Positions 46,605 to 55,896 of a stretch of DNA of 64,000 nucleotides are shown here, piece after piece. Position 1 is the stretch's first letter. The number at the start of each line of letters is the position of its first letter. The stretch lies in the NCBI GenBank assembly GCA_963775875.1, contig CAVZKP010000029.1, forward strand, positions 14,340-78,339, given 5' to 3'. The position numbers and the translations under genes are program-made. This stretch comes from AP-15 sp963775875 (GTDB lineage: Bacteria > Pseudomonadota > Alphaproteobacteria > ATCC43930 > CGMCC-115725). Under the pieces are notes generated by a model. That model was not told the origin of the DNA, ran no database searches, and was given only the letters and a program-made list of their open reading frames with translations.

Positions 46605-46632
46605 TTGTTCCGCGGACCGGTTTCTGTATAGT
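46605..46632 (+). promoter_or_regulatory. Candidate sigma-70 promoter for rpsF
   Basis: TTGTTC at 46605-46610 and TATAGT at 46627-46632 are separated by 16 bases, about 90 bases before the rpsF start. The leader that follows is long enough to hold the S6:S18 autoregulatory structure known in other bacteria. I could not confirm that structure by eye. Confidence 0.5.
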
Positions 46633-46721
46633 GCGCGGCTGGCCCTTGCCGGGATATACCGGCTCGGCCCGGCCGGCGCGCGCGCTCCGGGCCACCATCA
46701 GCCAAAAGGGATACGCTCTAT

Positions 46722-47183
46722 ATGCCTCTCTACGAGAATGTATTCATCGCCCGCCAGGATATCTCCGGCGCGCAGGTCGATGCCCTCGCCGACGGCTTTG
46801 CCCAGCTGATCGCCGAAAATGGCGGCGAGATCAAGAAGCGGGAATATTGGGGCCTGCGCAATCTGGCCTACCGCATGCGAAAAAACCGCAAGGGGCACTT
46901 CGTGCTGATGAACCTGTCGGCGCCGCCGCCGGCGATCGCCGAGCTTGAGCGCACCATGCGGATCAATGAGGACGTACTGCGCTATCTGACCATCCGGGTC
47001 GAAGCGTTCGACGAGGGGCCATCGGCGATCATGCAGAATCGCGGCAGCCGCGAGGACCGCCCGCGGCGGGGTCCCGGCGACCGGGACCGGGAGCGTTATG
47101 GCGAGCCGCGCGACGGCGGCGAGCGGACCGAACGACCGGTGATCGTGCCCGAACGCGCGGTGGCCGAAGTGGTGGAGCCTTAA
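46722..47183 (+). CDS. rpsF: 30S ribosomal protein S6
   Basis: This 153-residue protein starts MPLYENVFIARQDISGAQVD. The ferredoxin-like S6 fold covers about residues 1-100, with YWGLRNLAYRMRKNRKGHFV near 46-65. The C-terminal tail (about 105-153) is Arg/Asp/Glu-rich and longer than in E. coli, as is common in alphaproteobacteria. It binds S18 on the 30S platform. rpsR begins at the base right after its stop. Confidence 0.97.
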   Translation: MPLYENVFIARQDISGAQVDALADGFAQLIAENGGEIKKREYWGLRNLAYRMRKNRKGHFVLMNLSAPPPAIAELERTMRINEDVLRYLTIRVEAFDEGPSAIMQNRGSREDRPRRGPGDRDRERYGEPRDGGERTERPVIVPERAVAEVVEP

Positions 47184-47450
47184 ATGGAAAGCCAGGGCGC
47201 GGGCGGACCGGGTCGCGGCGCCGCGACCCGCCGGCCGTTTTTCCGGCGCCGCAAATCGTGCCCGTTCTCGGGTCCGAACGCGCCCAAGATCGACTATAAG
47301 GACATCAAGCTGTTGCAGCGCTTTGTATCCGAGCGGGGCAAGATCGTGCCGAGCCGCATTACCGCGGTCTCGACCAAGCGCCAGCGTGAGCTCGCCCAGG
47401 CGATCAAGCGGGCGCGGTTTCTGGGCCTCCTCCCCTATATGGTGAAATAG
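47184..47450 (+). CDS. rpsR: 30S ribosomal protein S18
   Basis: This 88-residue basic protein shows RRPFFRRRKSCPFSG, IDYKDIKLLQRFVSERGKI and the ending RARFLGLLPYMVK, all standard for S18. It directly abuts rpsF, its binding partner, so the two are almost certainly made from one message. Confidence 0.98.
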   Translation: MESQGAGGPGRGAATRRPFFRRRKSCPFSGPNAPKIDYKDIKLLQRFVSERGKIVPSRITAVSTKRQRELAQAIKRARFLGLLPYMVK

Positions 47451-47490
47451 GCGGCCAGGTCACGCAGGTCGACGTGCGGCGGCAATTGTC

Positions 47491-48408
47491 ATGGGCCGGC
47501 CGGGGATCGCCGCAACCGGCGCTCTATTGGGCGCGCTTGGCGCCGCTCTCTATCTGACGGTGCTGACCGGTTCGCCGGGCGCGTTGATCCTGGTCTATCT
47601 CGCCCAGCTACCGCTGTTCGCCGCCGGGCTGTGGCTCGGGGTCGCCGCCGCGGCGGCGGCCGCGCTTACCGCGTCGATGGTCCTGCTGGCGGCGGGCGGC
47701 ATGGTCGCGGCCATGCTGTTTGCCGGGCTCTATGCCGCGCCGGTGGTCCTGTTGGTGCGCCAGGCCCTGTTGGCCCGGAGCGGACCGGAAGGCGCCATCG
47801 AATGGTATCCGCCGGGAATGCTGACAGCATGGCTGACCGGGCTCGGTCTCGCGGCGTTTGCTGTGGCGCTGCTGCTCTTCGGCGGCCCGAACGGGGTCGA
47901 GGCTTTGCTGCGCGAGACTCTGGCGCCGGCGATCGACCGCTTCGTCGACGAAAGCGACGCCAGCCGCGATGCGCTGACCGAGGACCTGGCGCGGATTATT
48001 CCCGGCGTCGTCGCCGCTTCCTGGATGGTGATGACCGCGAGCACGGCAACTCTCGCGCAGGGGGTGCTGGCGCGCTTCGGGGCGAGCTGGCGGCCCACGC
48101 CCGATCTCGCCGCGCTGACCCTGCCGATCTGGATCCCGCTGCTGTTCGGCGCTGCGGCCGCGGCCATCGCGATTGGCGGCGTCGCGGGATTTATGGGCGT
48201 CAACGTGGCGATCGTGCTGTCGATCCCGTTCTGCCTCGCAGGCTTGGCGGTATTGCATAGCCTGGTCCGCCGGCTGCAGCGGCCGCAGATCCCGCTGGTC
48301 GCATTTTATGTGCTGGCCGGGTTGTTCGGCTGGCCTCTGTTGGTGATTGCCGTCGTCGGGCTGCTCGACGCCCTGTTCGGGCTGCGGCGGCGTTTTGCCC
48401 AGCCCTGA
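47491..48408 (+). CDS. DUF2232 family membrane protein
   Basis: This 305-residue protein is almost wholly hydrophobic, with about eight membrane helices. It fits the DUF2232/YybS-like family that often lies between rpsR and rplI in alphaproteobacteria. The N-terminal half resembles the S component of ECF-type transporters (helices near 8-30, 38-70, 75-95 and 115-135). A soluble segment at about 140-180 (VDESDASRDALTEDLARIIPG) follows, then more helices. Function is not established; a link to ribosomal protein expression is only positional. Confidence 0.8.
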   Translation: MGRPGIAATGALLGALGAALYLTVLTGSPGALILVYLAQLPLFAAGLWLGVAAAAAAALTASMVLLAAGGMVAAMLFAGLYAAPVVLLVRQALLARSGPEGAIEWYPPGMLTAWLTGLGLAAFAVALLLFGGPNGVEALLRETLAPAIDRFVDESDASRDALTEDLARIIPGVVAASWMVMTASTATLAQGVLARFGASWRPTPDLAALTLPIWIPLLFGAAAAAIAIGGVAGFMGVNVAIVLSIPFCLAGLAVLHSLVRRLQRPQIPLVAFYVLAGLFGWPLLVIAVVGLLDALFGLRRRFAQP

Positions 48409-48465
48409 CCGGACGGTCGCCAATCCTGATAAGCCGCTCACACTGCTAAGTCGGAGGAATTTGCA

Positions 48466-49032
48466 ATGATTGAACTGATCCTGCTCGAACGGGTCGAAAA
48501 GCTCGGCCAGATGGGCCAGTTGGTCAAGGTCAAGCCGGGCTATGCCCGCAACTATCTGCTGCCGCAGAAAAAGGCGCTGCGCGCGACCAAGGAGAACCTG
48601 ACCTATTTCGACAGCCAGCGCGCTCAGCTCGAAGCCAACAATCTGCAGCGCAGGGCCGAGGCGATCGAGGTGGGCAACAAGCTCGAAGGGCTGAGCGTCG
48701 TGATCGTTCGCCAGGCGGGCGAGAGCGGGCAGCTCTACGGCTCGGTCTCGGCTCGCGACATCGCCGATGCGGTCACCGCTGGAGGCTTTACCATCGAGAA
48801 GCGCCAGGTCGTCCTCGACCGGCCGATCAAGACCTTGGGGATTCATCCGCTGCGGGTGGTGTTGCACCCCGAAGTCTCGGTCACGGTCAGCGCCAATGTC
48901 GCGCAGTCAGCCGAAGAGGCGGCGATGCAGGCGCGCGGTATCGATCCGCTGCGCATGGCCGACGAGGACGAAGCCGAAGACCAAGCCGCCAGGCCAGCCC
49001 CGCCGGCGGCAGCCGCCGCGGACGAGGTCTGA
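48466..49032 (+). CDS. rplI: 50S ribosomal protein L9
   Basis: This 188-residue protein starts MIELILLERVEKLGQMGQLV, the N-terminal rRNA-binding domain. PGYARNYLLPQKKALRAT follows, then the long connecting helix and the C-terminal domain (about 75-150). The last 40 residues form an acidic Ala-rich tail, longer than in E. coli. A strong ribosome site, GGAGG at 48453-48457, lies 8 bases before the ATG. Confidence 0.97.
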   Translation: MIELILLERVEKLGQMGQLVKVKPGYARNYLLPQKKALRATKENLTYFDSQRAQLEANNLQRRAEAIEVGNKLEGLSVVIVRQAGESGQLYGSVSARDIADAVTAGGFTIEKRQVVLDRPIKTLGIHPLRVVLHPEVSVTVSANVAQSAEEAAMQARGIDPLRMADEDEAEDQAARPAPPAAAAADEV

Positions 49033-49124
49033 TCGGGCCGCCTGGTCGGAGCGGCGAACGTCTTGCGTTTGCTCTGCCACTTAATGGATAGTGGCGTGTC
49101 GATATCCTCTTCGGTCTCGTCACG

Positions 49125-50351
49125 ATGCTGCTCACGCGTCTTTTCGAGCGAATCATCACCATCGGCCGGCTGCGCATCGCGGACGCCAATGGCAGGTCCC
49201 ACGACATTTCGGCGGCGCCGGGGCCGAGCGTGGCCATCCGTCTTCACGACCCGGCGTTGCATTGGAAGCTCGCGGTCCGGCCGCGCCTTTTCCTGCCCGA
49301 AGCGTATATGGACGGCACCCTGACGATCGAGGAAGGCAGCCTCTACGATCTGCTCGACCTGTTCGCCCTCAATCTCGAGGTCCTGCCCCAGGGCATCCTG
49401 TCGGATTTGTTCAACGGCTATTTCACCCTCTGGCGTCGGGTCCATCAATACAATCCGCTGTCCCGCGCCCGCCAGAATGTAGCGCACCATTACGATCTGT
49501 CGGATCAGCTCTACGATCTTTTTCTCGACCGGGACCGCCAGTATTCCTGCGCCTATTTTCACGATCGGGTCGATGATCTCGACACCGCCCAGCTCGACAA
49601 AAAGCGTCATATCGCCGCCAAGCTGCTGATCCGTCCCGGACAGAAAGTGCTCGACATCGGCTCGGGCTGGGGCGGCCTCGCGCTCTACCTCGCCCGCGAG
49701 TGCGGCGCCGACGTGACCGGGGTGACCCTTTCGGTCGAGCAGCACAAGGAGGCGACGCGACGCGCCGCCACGGCGGGGCTGTCCGACCGCGTCCGCTTTC
49801 ATTTGCGCGACTATCGCGAGGAAGACGGAGAGTATGACCGGATCGTCTCGGTCGGCATGTTCGAGCATGTCGGCATCAACCATTACGGCGCATTTTTCGC
49901 CAAGATGAAGTCGCTGCTCGCGCCGGACGGGGTGGCGCTGCTGCACTCGATCGGCCGGATGGACGGGCCGGGCTCGACCCATCCGTGGATCCGCAAATAC
50001 ATCTTTCCGGGCGGCTACGCGCCGGCCCTCTCCGAGGTCGTCCCGGTGGTCGAGCGGTCGCGGCTGTGGATCACCGATATCGAGGTCCTGCGCCTGCATT
50101 ACGCCCGGACGCTGAGATTGTGGCGGCGCCGGTTCGAGCAAAACCGCGATCGCCTGCGCACGATCTATGACGAGCGCTTCTGCCGGATGTGGGAGTTGTA
50201 CCTCGCCGGTTCGGAGATCGCGTTCCGCCGCGCCGGCCACCTGGTCTTTCAGATGCAGCTCGCCAAAACGGTCGACGCGGTGCCGCTGACCCGCGATTAC
50301 ATGCTCGATTGGGAGCGCGCCCGCAGCGCCGTCGCCGAGCGCGCCGCCTGA
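49125..50351 (+). CDS. cfa: Cyclopropane-fatty-acyl-phospholipid synthase family methyltransferase
   Basis: This 408-residue SAM-dependent enzyme adds a methylene bridge to unsaturated acyl chains of membrane phospholipids. The N-terminal lipid-binding part (about 1-115) precedes the SAM motif VLDIGSGWGGLALYLARECG near 173-192. Other conserved parts are ARQNVAHHYDLSDQLYDLFLD near 115-135, DRQYSCAYF near 138 and VGMFEHVGINHYGAFF near 245-260. The sequence fits CFAS-type enzymes. It sits between rplI and dnaB on the same strand. Confidence 0.9.
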   Translation: MLLTRLFERIITIGRLRIADANGRSHDISAAPGPSVAIRLHDPALHWKLAVRPRLFLPEAYMDGTLTIEEGSLYDLLDLFALNLEVLPQGILSDLFNGYFTLWRRVHQYNPLSRARQNVAHHYDLSDQLYDLFLDRDRQYSCAYFHDRVDDLDTAQLDKKRHIAAKLLIRPGQKVLDIGSGWGGLALYLARECGADVTGVTLSVEQHKEATRRAATAGLSDRVRFHLRDYREEDGEYDRIVSVGMFEHVGINHYGAFFAKMKSLLAPDGVALLHSIGRMDGPGSTHPWIRKYIFPGGYAPALSEVVPVVERSRLWITDIEVLRLHYARTLRLWRRRFEQNRDRLRTIYDERFCRMWELYLAGSEIAFRRAGHLVFQMQLAKTVDAVPLTRDYMLDWERARSAVAERAA

Positions 50352-50460
50352 GCCTCATTCCGGGCAGGCCAAGCTGACGGGGAAAGCATCCACGCCTTGC
50401 ACAGGGTGTTAGTCCTTCTGGAGGCGTCGTCGCCGCGCGGCCGGTGGTAGCTTGCCGTCC

Positions 50461-51987
50461 ATGGAAACGATAACGGCCTCCCGGGTCACGCCGCTGCGTG
50501 ACACCGATCCCGAACTGATCCGTACCCCGCCCTACAACACCGAAGCCGAGCAGGCATTGCTGGGCGCGCTGCTGATCAACAATATGGCCTATCCGCGGGT
50601 CTCGGAGTTCCTGCAGCCCGAGCATTTCGGCAACGCCGTGCACGCCCGGATCTTCGCCGCGATCGGCAAGCTGATCGAGCGCGGGCAGATCGCCAACCCG
50701 GTCACCCTCAAAAACCTGTTTGACCAGGATGGCGCGCTGCTGGAGATCGGCGGGGCGCAATATCTCGCCCGGCTCGCCGGCACCGCGGTGACCATCATCA
50801 ACGCCGAGGATTACGGGCGCGCGATCCATGACCTCTACCTGCGGCGCCAGCTGATCGCGCTGGGCGAGGACGTGGTCAACGACGCCTTCCGCCACGATCT
50901 CGACGACCGCGCGGTCGAGCAGATCGAGCGGGCGGAGAAAAAGCTGTTCGATCTCGCCACCGCTGGGCAAGCCGAAGGCGGCTTTCGCGCCTTCAGCGTG
51001 CCTCTGACCAGCGCGATCAATATGGCCGAGGCGGCATTCAAGCGCAGCGGCAAGACCGTCGGCGTGGCCACCGGCTTTGTCGATCTCGACCAGAAACTCG
51101 GCGGGTTGCATCCATCCGACCTGGTAATTCTGGGCGGGCGGCCGTCGATGGGCAAATCGGCGCTGGCCACCAATATTGCCTTCAATGCGGCCAAGGCCTA
51201 CCGGGCCGGGCGGGCCGCCGACGGCCGGGTCATTGCCGAGGACGGGGCCGTGGTCGGGTTCTTTTCGCTCGAAATGTCGGCCGAACAGTTGGCCACCCGC
51301 ATCCTCGCCGAGGAATCAGGGATATCTTCGGACCGGATTCGTCGCGGCGATGTCAGCCATGAGGATTTCGACCGCTTCGTCCAGGCGAGCCATCACCTTC
51401 AAGCGCTGCCGCTGTTCATCGACGACACCCCGGCGCTTAGCGTCGCTGCGTTGCGCACCCGCGCGCGGCGGCTGATGCGCCAGCAGGGCCTCGGCCTGAT
51501 CGTCGTCGACTATCTGCAGCTGATGCGCCCGTCGGCCCAGCTGCGCAGCCTGGACAACCGGGTGCAGGAGATTTCCGACATCACCCGAGGGTTGAAGGCA
51601 GTCGCCAAAGAGCTCGACGTTCCGGTGCTGGCGCTGGCGCAATTGTCGCGCGCGGTCGAGCAGCGCGAGGACAAGCGGCCGATGCTGGCCGATTTGCGCG
51701 AATCGGGCTCGATCGAGCAGGACGCCGACGTGGTTATGTTCATCTTCCGCGAGGAATACTATCTATCGCGAGGACAGCCGCTGCGCCGAGCCGATGAAAC
51801 CGACGACAAGTACAATGACCGCTACGAGCGCTGGCAGAACCGGTTCAACGAGGTGTATGGCCTGGGCGAGGTCATCATCGCCAAGCAGCGGCACGGCCCG
51901 ATCGGCGCGATCAAGCTGCATTTCGAGGCCGAGACCACCAAATTCGACAATTTCATGGGTCCCGACCATTTGCCGGCCGGCGCCTGA
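50461..51987 (+). CDS. dnaB: Replicative DNA helicase
   Basis: This 508-residue hexameric helicase of the replication fork has an N-terminal DnaB domain (NTEAEQALLGALLINN near residue 24). The C-terminal RecA-like domain has Walker A GGRPSMGKSALATN near 223 and Walker B LIVVDYLQLMRP near 345. The DnaB4 loop LAQLSRAVEQREDKRPMLADL near 394 is also present. The ATG at 50461 was preferred to the TTG three codons upstream. No intein or internal frame break is seen. It follows cfa and precedes prmA. Confidence 0.97.
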   Translation: METITASRVTPLRDTDPELIRTPPYNTEAEQALLGALLINNMAYPRVSEFLQPEHFGNAVHARIFAAIGKLIERGQIANPVTLKNLFDQDGALLEIGGAQYLARLAGTAVTIINAEDYGRAIHDLYLRRQLIALGEDVVNDAFRHDLDDRAVEQIERAEKKLFDLATAGQAEGGFRAFSVPLTSAINMAEAAFKRSGKTVGVATGFVDLDQKLGGLHPSDLVILGGRPSMGKSALATNIAFNAAKAYRAGRAADGRVIAEDGAVVGFFSLEMSAEQLATRILAEESGISSDRIRRGDVSHEDFDRFVQASHHLQALPLFIDDTPALSVAALRTRARRLMRQQGLGLIVVDYLQLMRPSAQLRSLDNRVQEISDITRGLKAVAKELDVPVLALAQLSRAVEQREDKRPMLADLRESGSIEQDADVVMFIFREEYYLSRGQPLRRADETDDKYNDRYERWQNRFNEVYGLGEVIIAKQRHGPIGAIKLHFEAETTKFDNFMGPDHLPAGA

Positions 51988-52020
51988 CCGGTTCGCCGCG
52001 CCGATCGAGGCCAGCCGCCG

Positions 52021-53157
52021 GTGAGCGTCGGCGTTCTTTATCTCCATGCCCTGGTCCGCGGCGCCGCGGCAGCGGAGGCGGTCTTTCGGGTCCTCGATGA
52101 TCTCGCCATTGCCGCCTCGGCATTCGAGACCGCACCCGAAGAGTGGCGGCTCGAAGCCTATCCGCGCTCTGCGCTGCTGACCGCGGATCTGGCCGCGCGG
52201 CTGGCGCTCGCCGCCGCCGCCGCCGGCGGAGAACTGGTCGAGATCGGCGAGACCAAATTGCCCGAGCGCAACTGGCTCGCGGAAAACCAGCTCGCCTTTC
52301 CGCCATTGCGCATCGGCCGGTTTTTTGTCTACGGCTCGCACCATCGCGGCGGCGTGCCGCAGGGCGCGATCGGGATTGCCCTCGACGCCGCGACCGCGTT
52401 CGGCACCGGAGAGCATCCTTCGACCCGCGGCTGTCTGATGGCGCTCGAAACCCTGACGCGGCAGCGGCGGTTTCGCTATCCGCTCGATATCGGTGCCGGA
52501 ACCGGGATACTGTCGATCGCCGCCGCCAAGCTGCTGCGGCGCAGGGTGTTGGCGAGCGATATCGATCGGGGCTCGGTCGCGGTTGCCCGCCATAACGTCG
52601 CGCGCAACGGCGTCAAAAGCCTGGTGCGGGTCGGCCACGCAGCCGGATACCGCGGCTCTGGGCTACGCCGGCGCCGCCACGATCTGATCCTGTCCAACAT
52701 CCTGGCGCGCCCGCTGGCATTGCTCGCCGCCGATCTCGCCCGTAGCCTGATGCCGGGCGGGCGGGCGGTGCTGTCCGGATTGCTGCGCCGCCAGGAACCG
52801 ATCGTGCTGGCGCCGCATCGCGGCTTGGGCATCGCGCTCGAACACCGGGTCGTCATCGACGGCTGGTCGACGCTGATTTTGCGCGCCGGGGCATTGCCCG
52901 AAATGGCGATCCGAGCCGCAGCCCCCATCTATGGTTCAGGCTCGGGTGAAAGATCGCTCAGGCCGCCTTCCGCCGAGCGAAAGCCGCCTCATTCTGCGAG
53001 GGGGCCAGCTGCACCGGGCCTGGGCGAGGGTCGCCGCCTTCCACCAGGGCGCGGATCTGCGAGCGGCGAACGCCAATATCGGCTAGCGAACGGTCGTCGA
53101 GCGCCATCAGCTCGGCATAGGCCCGCTGCCGCCGCCGCCACGCGGAAAAGGCTTTAG
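52021..53157 (+). CDS. prmA: Ribosomal protein L11 methyltransferase with run-on C-terminus
   Basis: Residues 1 to about 290 match PrmA, which trimethylates ribosomal protein L11. The SAM-binding region LDIGAGTGILSIAAAKLL is near 158-175, and IALDAATAFGTGEHPSTRGC near 120-139 is the family hallmark. RHDLILSNILARPLALLAADL, near 220-240, covers the substrate loop, and GWSTLILRA is the usual end near 288. The frame then continues about 85 residues, antisense over the DUF1127 gene, in Pro/Arg-rich text without similarity. The natural stop is therefore missing or lost by a small frameshift after about 52885. The GTG start follows dnaB by 33 bases. Confidence 0.88.
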   Translation: MSVGVLYLHALVRGAAAAEAVFRVLDDLAIAASAFETAPEEWRLEAYPRSALLTADLAARLALAAAAAGGELVEIGETKLPERNWLAENQLAFPPLRIGRFFVYGSHHRGGVPQGAIGIALDAATAFGTGEHPSTRGCLMALETLTRQRRFRYPLDIGAGTGILSIAAAKLLRRRVLASDIDRGSVAVARHNVARNGVKSLVRVGHAAGYRGSGLRRRRHDLILSNILARPLALLAADLARSLMPGGRAVLSGLLRRQEPIVLAPHRGLGIALEHRVVIDGWSTLILRAGALPEMAIRAAAPIYGSGSGERSLRPPSAERKPPHSARGPAAPGLGEGRRLPPGRGSASGERQYRLANGRRAPSARHRPAAAAATRKRL

Positions 53158-53188
53158 CGGTCGAAACGAAAAGGTTGAGAACCGACAT
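52958..53188 (-). CDS. DUF1127 small protein
   Basis: This 76-residue protein has the DUF1127 (YjiS-like) motif at about residues 14-50: FSAWRRRQRAYAELMALDDR followed by SLADIGVRRSQIRALVE. Such Arg-rich small proteins bind RNA and influence phosphate/carbon or stress regulation in alphaproteobacteria; that role is known for relatives, not shown here. The ATG at 53188 (MSVLNLFVSTAKAF) fits better than the longer frame. It lies opposite the run-on part of prmA. Confidence 0.85.
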   Translation of the reverse strand: MSVLNLFVSTAKAFSAWRRRQRAYAELMALDDRSLADIGVRRSQIRALVEGGDPRPGPVQLAPSQNEAAFARRKAA

Positions 53189-53323
53189 GAGATACTCCGC
53201 GTCGCTTTTGCTGCACTGCAATAGGATTTGGGGTTGCGCCCAATATCCGCCAGAGCGTTGTTGCAATTCAGCTATGTCGAGGATTTGATTGCCGAACGCG
53301 GTGCGGGATCAGGAGCGGGTGCG

Positions 53324-55363
53324 ATGGCGATGAACGGATCGGACCGGGGCGAACTGGCTAGGCTGCTGCGCCAGGCGCGGTCGGCTTATGACCCGGCAGG
53401 CGTCGAGGCGCTGATCGCCGGCGTGCTCGGCGCCCCGGAAGCGGTCGCCGACAGCTGGCACATGCTGGTCGCCAACTCGGTGACCCCGGCCCTGGCCGAG
53501 GCGCTCGAGGGGCTGCGGGCCGAGATGGCGGCCGGCTACCGCGACGGTCTTGGGCAGGAGGATTTCAAACGGCTGCCGCGGTCCGAGCGTGTGGCGCGGT
53601 TGCGCCGGGAGCTTGCGGCGCGCGAACTCGACGGGTTCGTCGTGCCGCGCTCGGACGAGCACCAGGGCGAATACGTGCCGCCGCGCGGCCAGCGACTAGC
53701 CTGGCTGACCGGCTTTACCGGTTCCGCCGGGCTCGCGGTGGTGCTGCGCGAACGCGCCGCGCTATTTGTCGATGGCCGCTATACCTTGCAGGCGGCGCAG
53801 CAGGTCGACGGCAATCTGTTCGAGATCCACCACCTGATCGACGAGCCGCCGGCGCGATGGATCGGCGCCGCGCTGACCGCCGGCGCGGTGCTTGGCTACG
53901 ACCCGTGGCTGCACACCCCGCACGAAGTCGAGCGCTTCCGCATCGCTGCCGAGAAGGCCGGGGCGGAATTGCGCGCTGTTGCCGACAACCCGCTCGACCG
54001 GGTCTGGCCCGGGCAGCCGGCCGCGCCCTTGGCGCCGGTGGTGCCGCACACCGAGGCCTTTGCCGGCGAAAGCGCCCAGGCAAAGCGCACCCGGCTGGCA
54101 CGCGACCTGGCCGAGGAGGGGGTGGCGGCGGCGGTGCTGACCATGCCCGAATCGATCGCCTGGCTGTTGAACATCCGCGGCGGCGACGTGCCGCACACGC
54201 CACTGCCCTTATCCTTCGCCCTTCTGCGCAACGACGCCACGGTCACCCTGTTCATCGATTCGCGCAAATTGGCGCCAGGCCTCGACCGCCATCTTGGCAA
54301 CGGGGTCGCCATCGCCGCGCCCGATCAGCTGGGGCCGGCGCTCGACGCGCTCGCCGCCGAAGGCGGCCTGGTCCAGGCCGATCCGGCGAGTGCGGCATCA
54401 TGGATCTTCGACCGGCTCCAGGTCGCCGGCGCCAAGATCCACCGCGCCGCCGATCCGTGCGTATTGCCGAAGGCGTGCAAAAACATGGTCGAGGTCGACG
54501 GCACCCGCGCCGCCCACCGCCGCGACGGCGCCGCCCTGACCCGGTTTCTTGCCTGGCTGATGCAGGAAGCGCCAAAGGGCGGCCTCTGCGAGATCGCCGC
54601 CAGCGACCGCCTCGAAGCTTTCCGCCGCGAGGGCGAATATTTCCGCGATCTGAGTTTCCCGACGATTTCCGGCGCCGGTTCGAACGGCGCGATCGTCCAT
54701 TACCGGGCGATGCCCGAGACCCAAAAGCGGCTCGAACCGGGCACTCTCTATCTGCTCGATTCGGGCGCGCAATATCTCGACGGCACCACTGATGTCACTC
54801 GCACGGTGGCGATCGGCGAGCCCTCGGCTGAAATGCGCGACCGCTTCACCCGCGTCTTAAAGGGGCATATCGCCCTAGCCTTGGCGCGATTTCCTAAAGG
54901 AACCACCGGGACTCAGCTCGACGGCTTCGCCCGCCGCGGATTGTGGCAGGCCGGGCTCGATTACGACCACGGCACCGGTCATGGCGTCGGCAGCTATCTC
55001 GGCGTGCATGAAGGGCCGCAGCGCATCTCCAAGGCGCCGAGCACCCAGCCGCTGCTGCCCGGGATGATCGTCTCGAACGAGCCCGGCTACTACAAGACCG
55101 GCGCCTACGGCATCCGCATCGAGAATCTGGTGCTGGTGCAGCCCTCGAACGGCTCGGCCGAGCGCGAGATGCTCGGCTTCGAAACCCTGACCCTGGCCCC
55201 GATCGACCGCACCCTGATCGATCCGTCACTGCTCGATGATGACGAGATCGCCTGGCTCAACCGCTACCACGCCCAGGTCCGCGAAACCTTGACGCCGCTG
55301 GTCGACCCCGCCACCGCCTCCTGGCTGGCCCAGGCGACACAACCGATCGGGTCAGCGCCTTAA
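53324..55363 (+). CDS. Aminopeptidase P family peptidase (M24B)
   Basis: This 679-residue Xaa-Pro aminopeptidase removes N-terminal residues before proline. Residues about 5-75 form an extra helical segment (LLRQARSAYDPAGVEALIAG) that I recall in related Rhodospirillales proteins. The family start ARELDGFVVPRSDEHQGEYV then follows near 97. The metal-binding residues of the pita-bread fold are in DSGAQYLDGTTDVTRTVA near 470, HGTGHGVGSYLGVHEGP near 540 and SNEPGYYKTGAYGIRIEN near 570. The ATG at 53324 was chosen; a longer frame runs back into the DUF1127 promoter area. It is convergent with the GFA-family gene. Confidence 0.93.
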   Translation: MAMNGSDRGELARLLRQARSAYDPAGVEALIAGVLGAPEAVADSWHMLVANSVTPALAEALEGLRAEMAAGYRDGLGQEDFKRLPRSERVARLRRELAARELDGFVVPRSDEHQGEYVPPRGQRLAWLTGFTGSAGLAVVLRERAALFVDGRYTLQAAQQVDGNLFEIHHLIDEPPARWIGAALTAGAVLGYDPWLHTPHEVERFRIAAEKAGAELRAVADNPLDRVWPGQPAAPLAPVVPHTEAFAGESAQAKRTRLARDLAEEGVAAAVLTMPESIAWLLNIRGGDVPHTPLPLSFALLRNDATVTLFIDSRKLAPGLDRHLGNGVAIAAPDQLGPALDALAAEGGLVQADPASAASWIFDRLQVAGAKIHRAADPCVLPKACKNMVEVDGTRAAHRRDGAALTRFLAWLMQEAPKGGLCEIAASDRLEAFRREGEYFRDLSFPTISGAGSNGAIVHYRAMPETQKRLEPGTLYLLDSGAQYLDGTTDVTRTVAIGEPSAEMRDRFTRVLKGHIALALARFPKGTTGTQLDGFARRGLWQAGLDYDHGTGHGVGSYLGVHEGPQRISKAPSTQPLLPGMIVSNEPGYYKTGAYGIRIENLVLVQPSNGSAEREMLGFETLTLAPIDRTLIDPSLLDDDEIAWLNRYHAQVRETLTPLVDPATASWLAQATQPIGSAP

Positions 55364-55391
55364 AGTCCCCGCTATTCCGATCCCTCCTTCG

Positions 55392-55406
55392 TCCCGCGAG
55401 GCGGGA
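55392..55406. terminator. Short hairpin between convergent genes
   Basis: TCCCGC at 55392-55397 pairs with GCGGGA at 55401-55406 around a 3-base loop. It lies between the aminopeptidase stop and the GFA-family stop. There is no T tract, so support is weak. Confidence 0.3.
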
Positions 55407-55426
55407 GAGGGCCCGAGCGACGGCCT

Positions 55427-55816
55427 TCACCCTCCTTCGGCCTTCCGCCGGGCCTGCTGTGCGGCTTCCCAATTGCGCCCGTCAAAGAAATGGCTCGGCC
55501 GCAGGGTCGCCGGATCGACGCCGTCGAGGCAGCGGGCATTGACGCTGATCTTGTCCGGGTCCGACCGCGGCACATAGAACGGGTGCATCCCGCAGTGCCG
55601 GCAAAAAGTGTGCTTGGCCGTGTTGGTGTTGAATTGATAGGACGCGAGTTCCTCCCCGCCCTGCACCAGCTCGAACTCCTCCGGCGGCACGATCAGGTGC
55701 AGGATTCCCTTCTTGGTGCACACCGAACAATTGCATTCGAGCAAACTCGACAGATCGGCCCGCACCCGGAACCGCACCGCGCCGCAATGGCAGCTTCCTT
55801 GATAACTCTCGATCAT
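55427..55816 (-). CDS. GFA/CENP-V family zinc-binding protein
   Basis: This 129-residue protein has the Cys pattern of the glutathione-dependent formaldehyde-activating/CENP-V fold: GSCHCGAVRF near residue 8, ECNCSVCTKKG near 29 and FCRHCGMHPFYV near 68. These bind two zinc ions. Many family members have no proven formaldehyde activity, so only the fold is claimed. The start at 55816 (MIESYQGSCHCG) is preferred; ATGs at 55831 and further upstream give short non-conserved extensions. Confidence 0.88.
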   Translation of the reverse strand: MIESYQGSCHCGAVRFRVRADLSSLLECNCSVCTKKGILHLIVPPEEFELVQGGEELASYQFNTNTAKHTFCRHCGMHPFYVPRSDPDKISVNARCLDGVDPATLRPSHFFDGRNWEAAQQARRKAEGG

Positions 55817-55896
55817 CGCCAAACCTACCATCCCTGATCCCAGGGCGCATTCTAGCACGCCCATCGCGCAGTCATCGGCGATCCTCCCTCCCTGCC

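Noticed and set aside
48843..50240. 465-residue minus-strand reading frame across rplI and cfa
   Set aside because: It is antisense to two secure genes and shows no domain, only the Arg/Gln/His-rich composition of a shadow frame.
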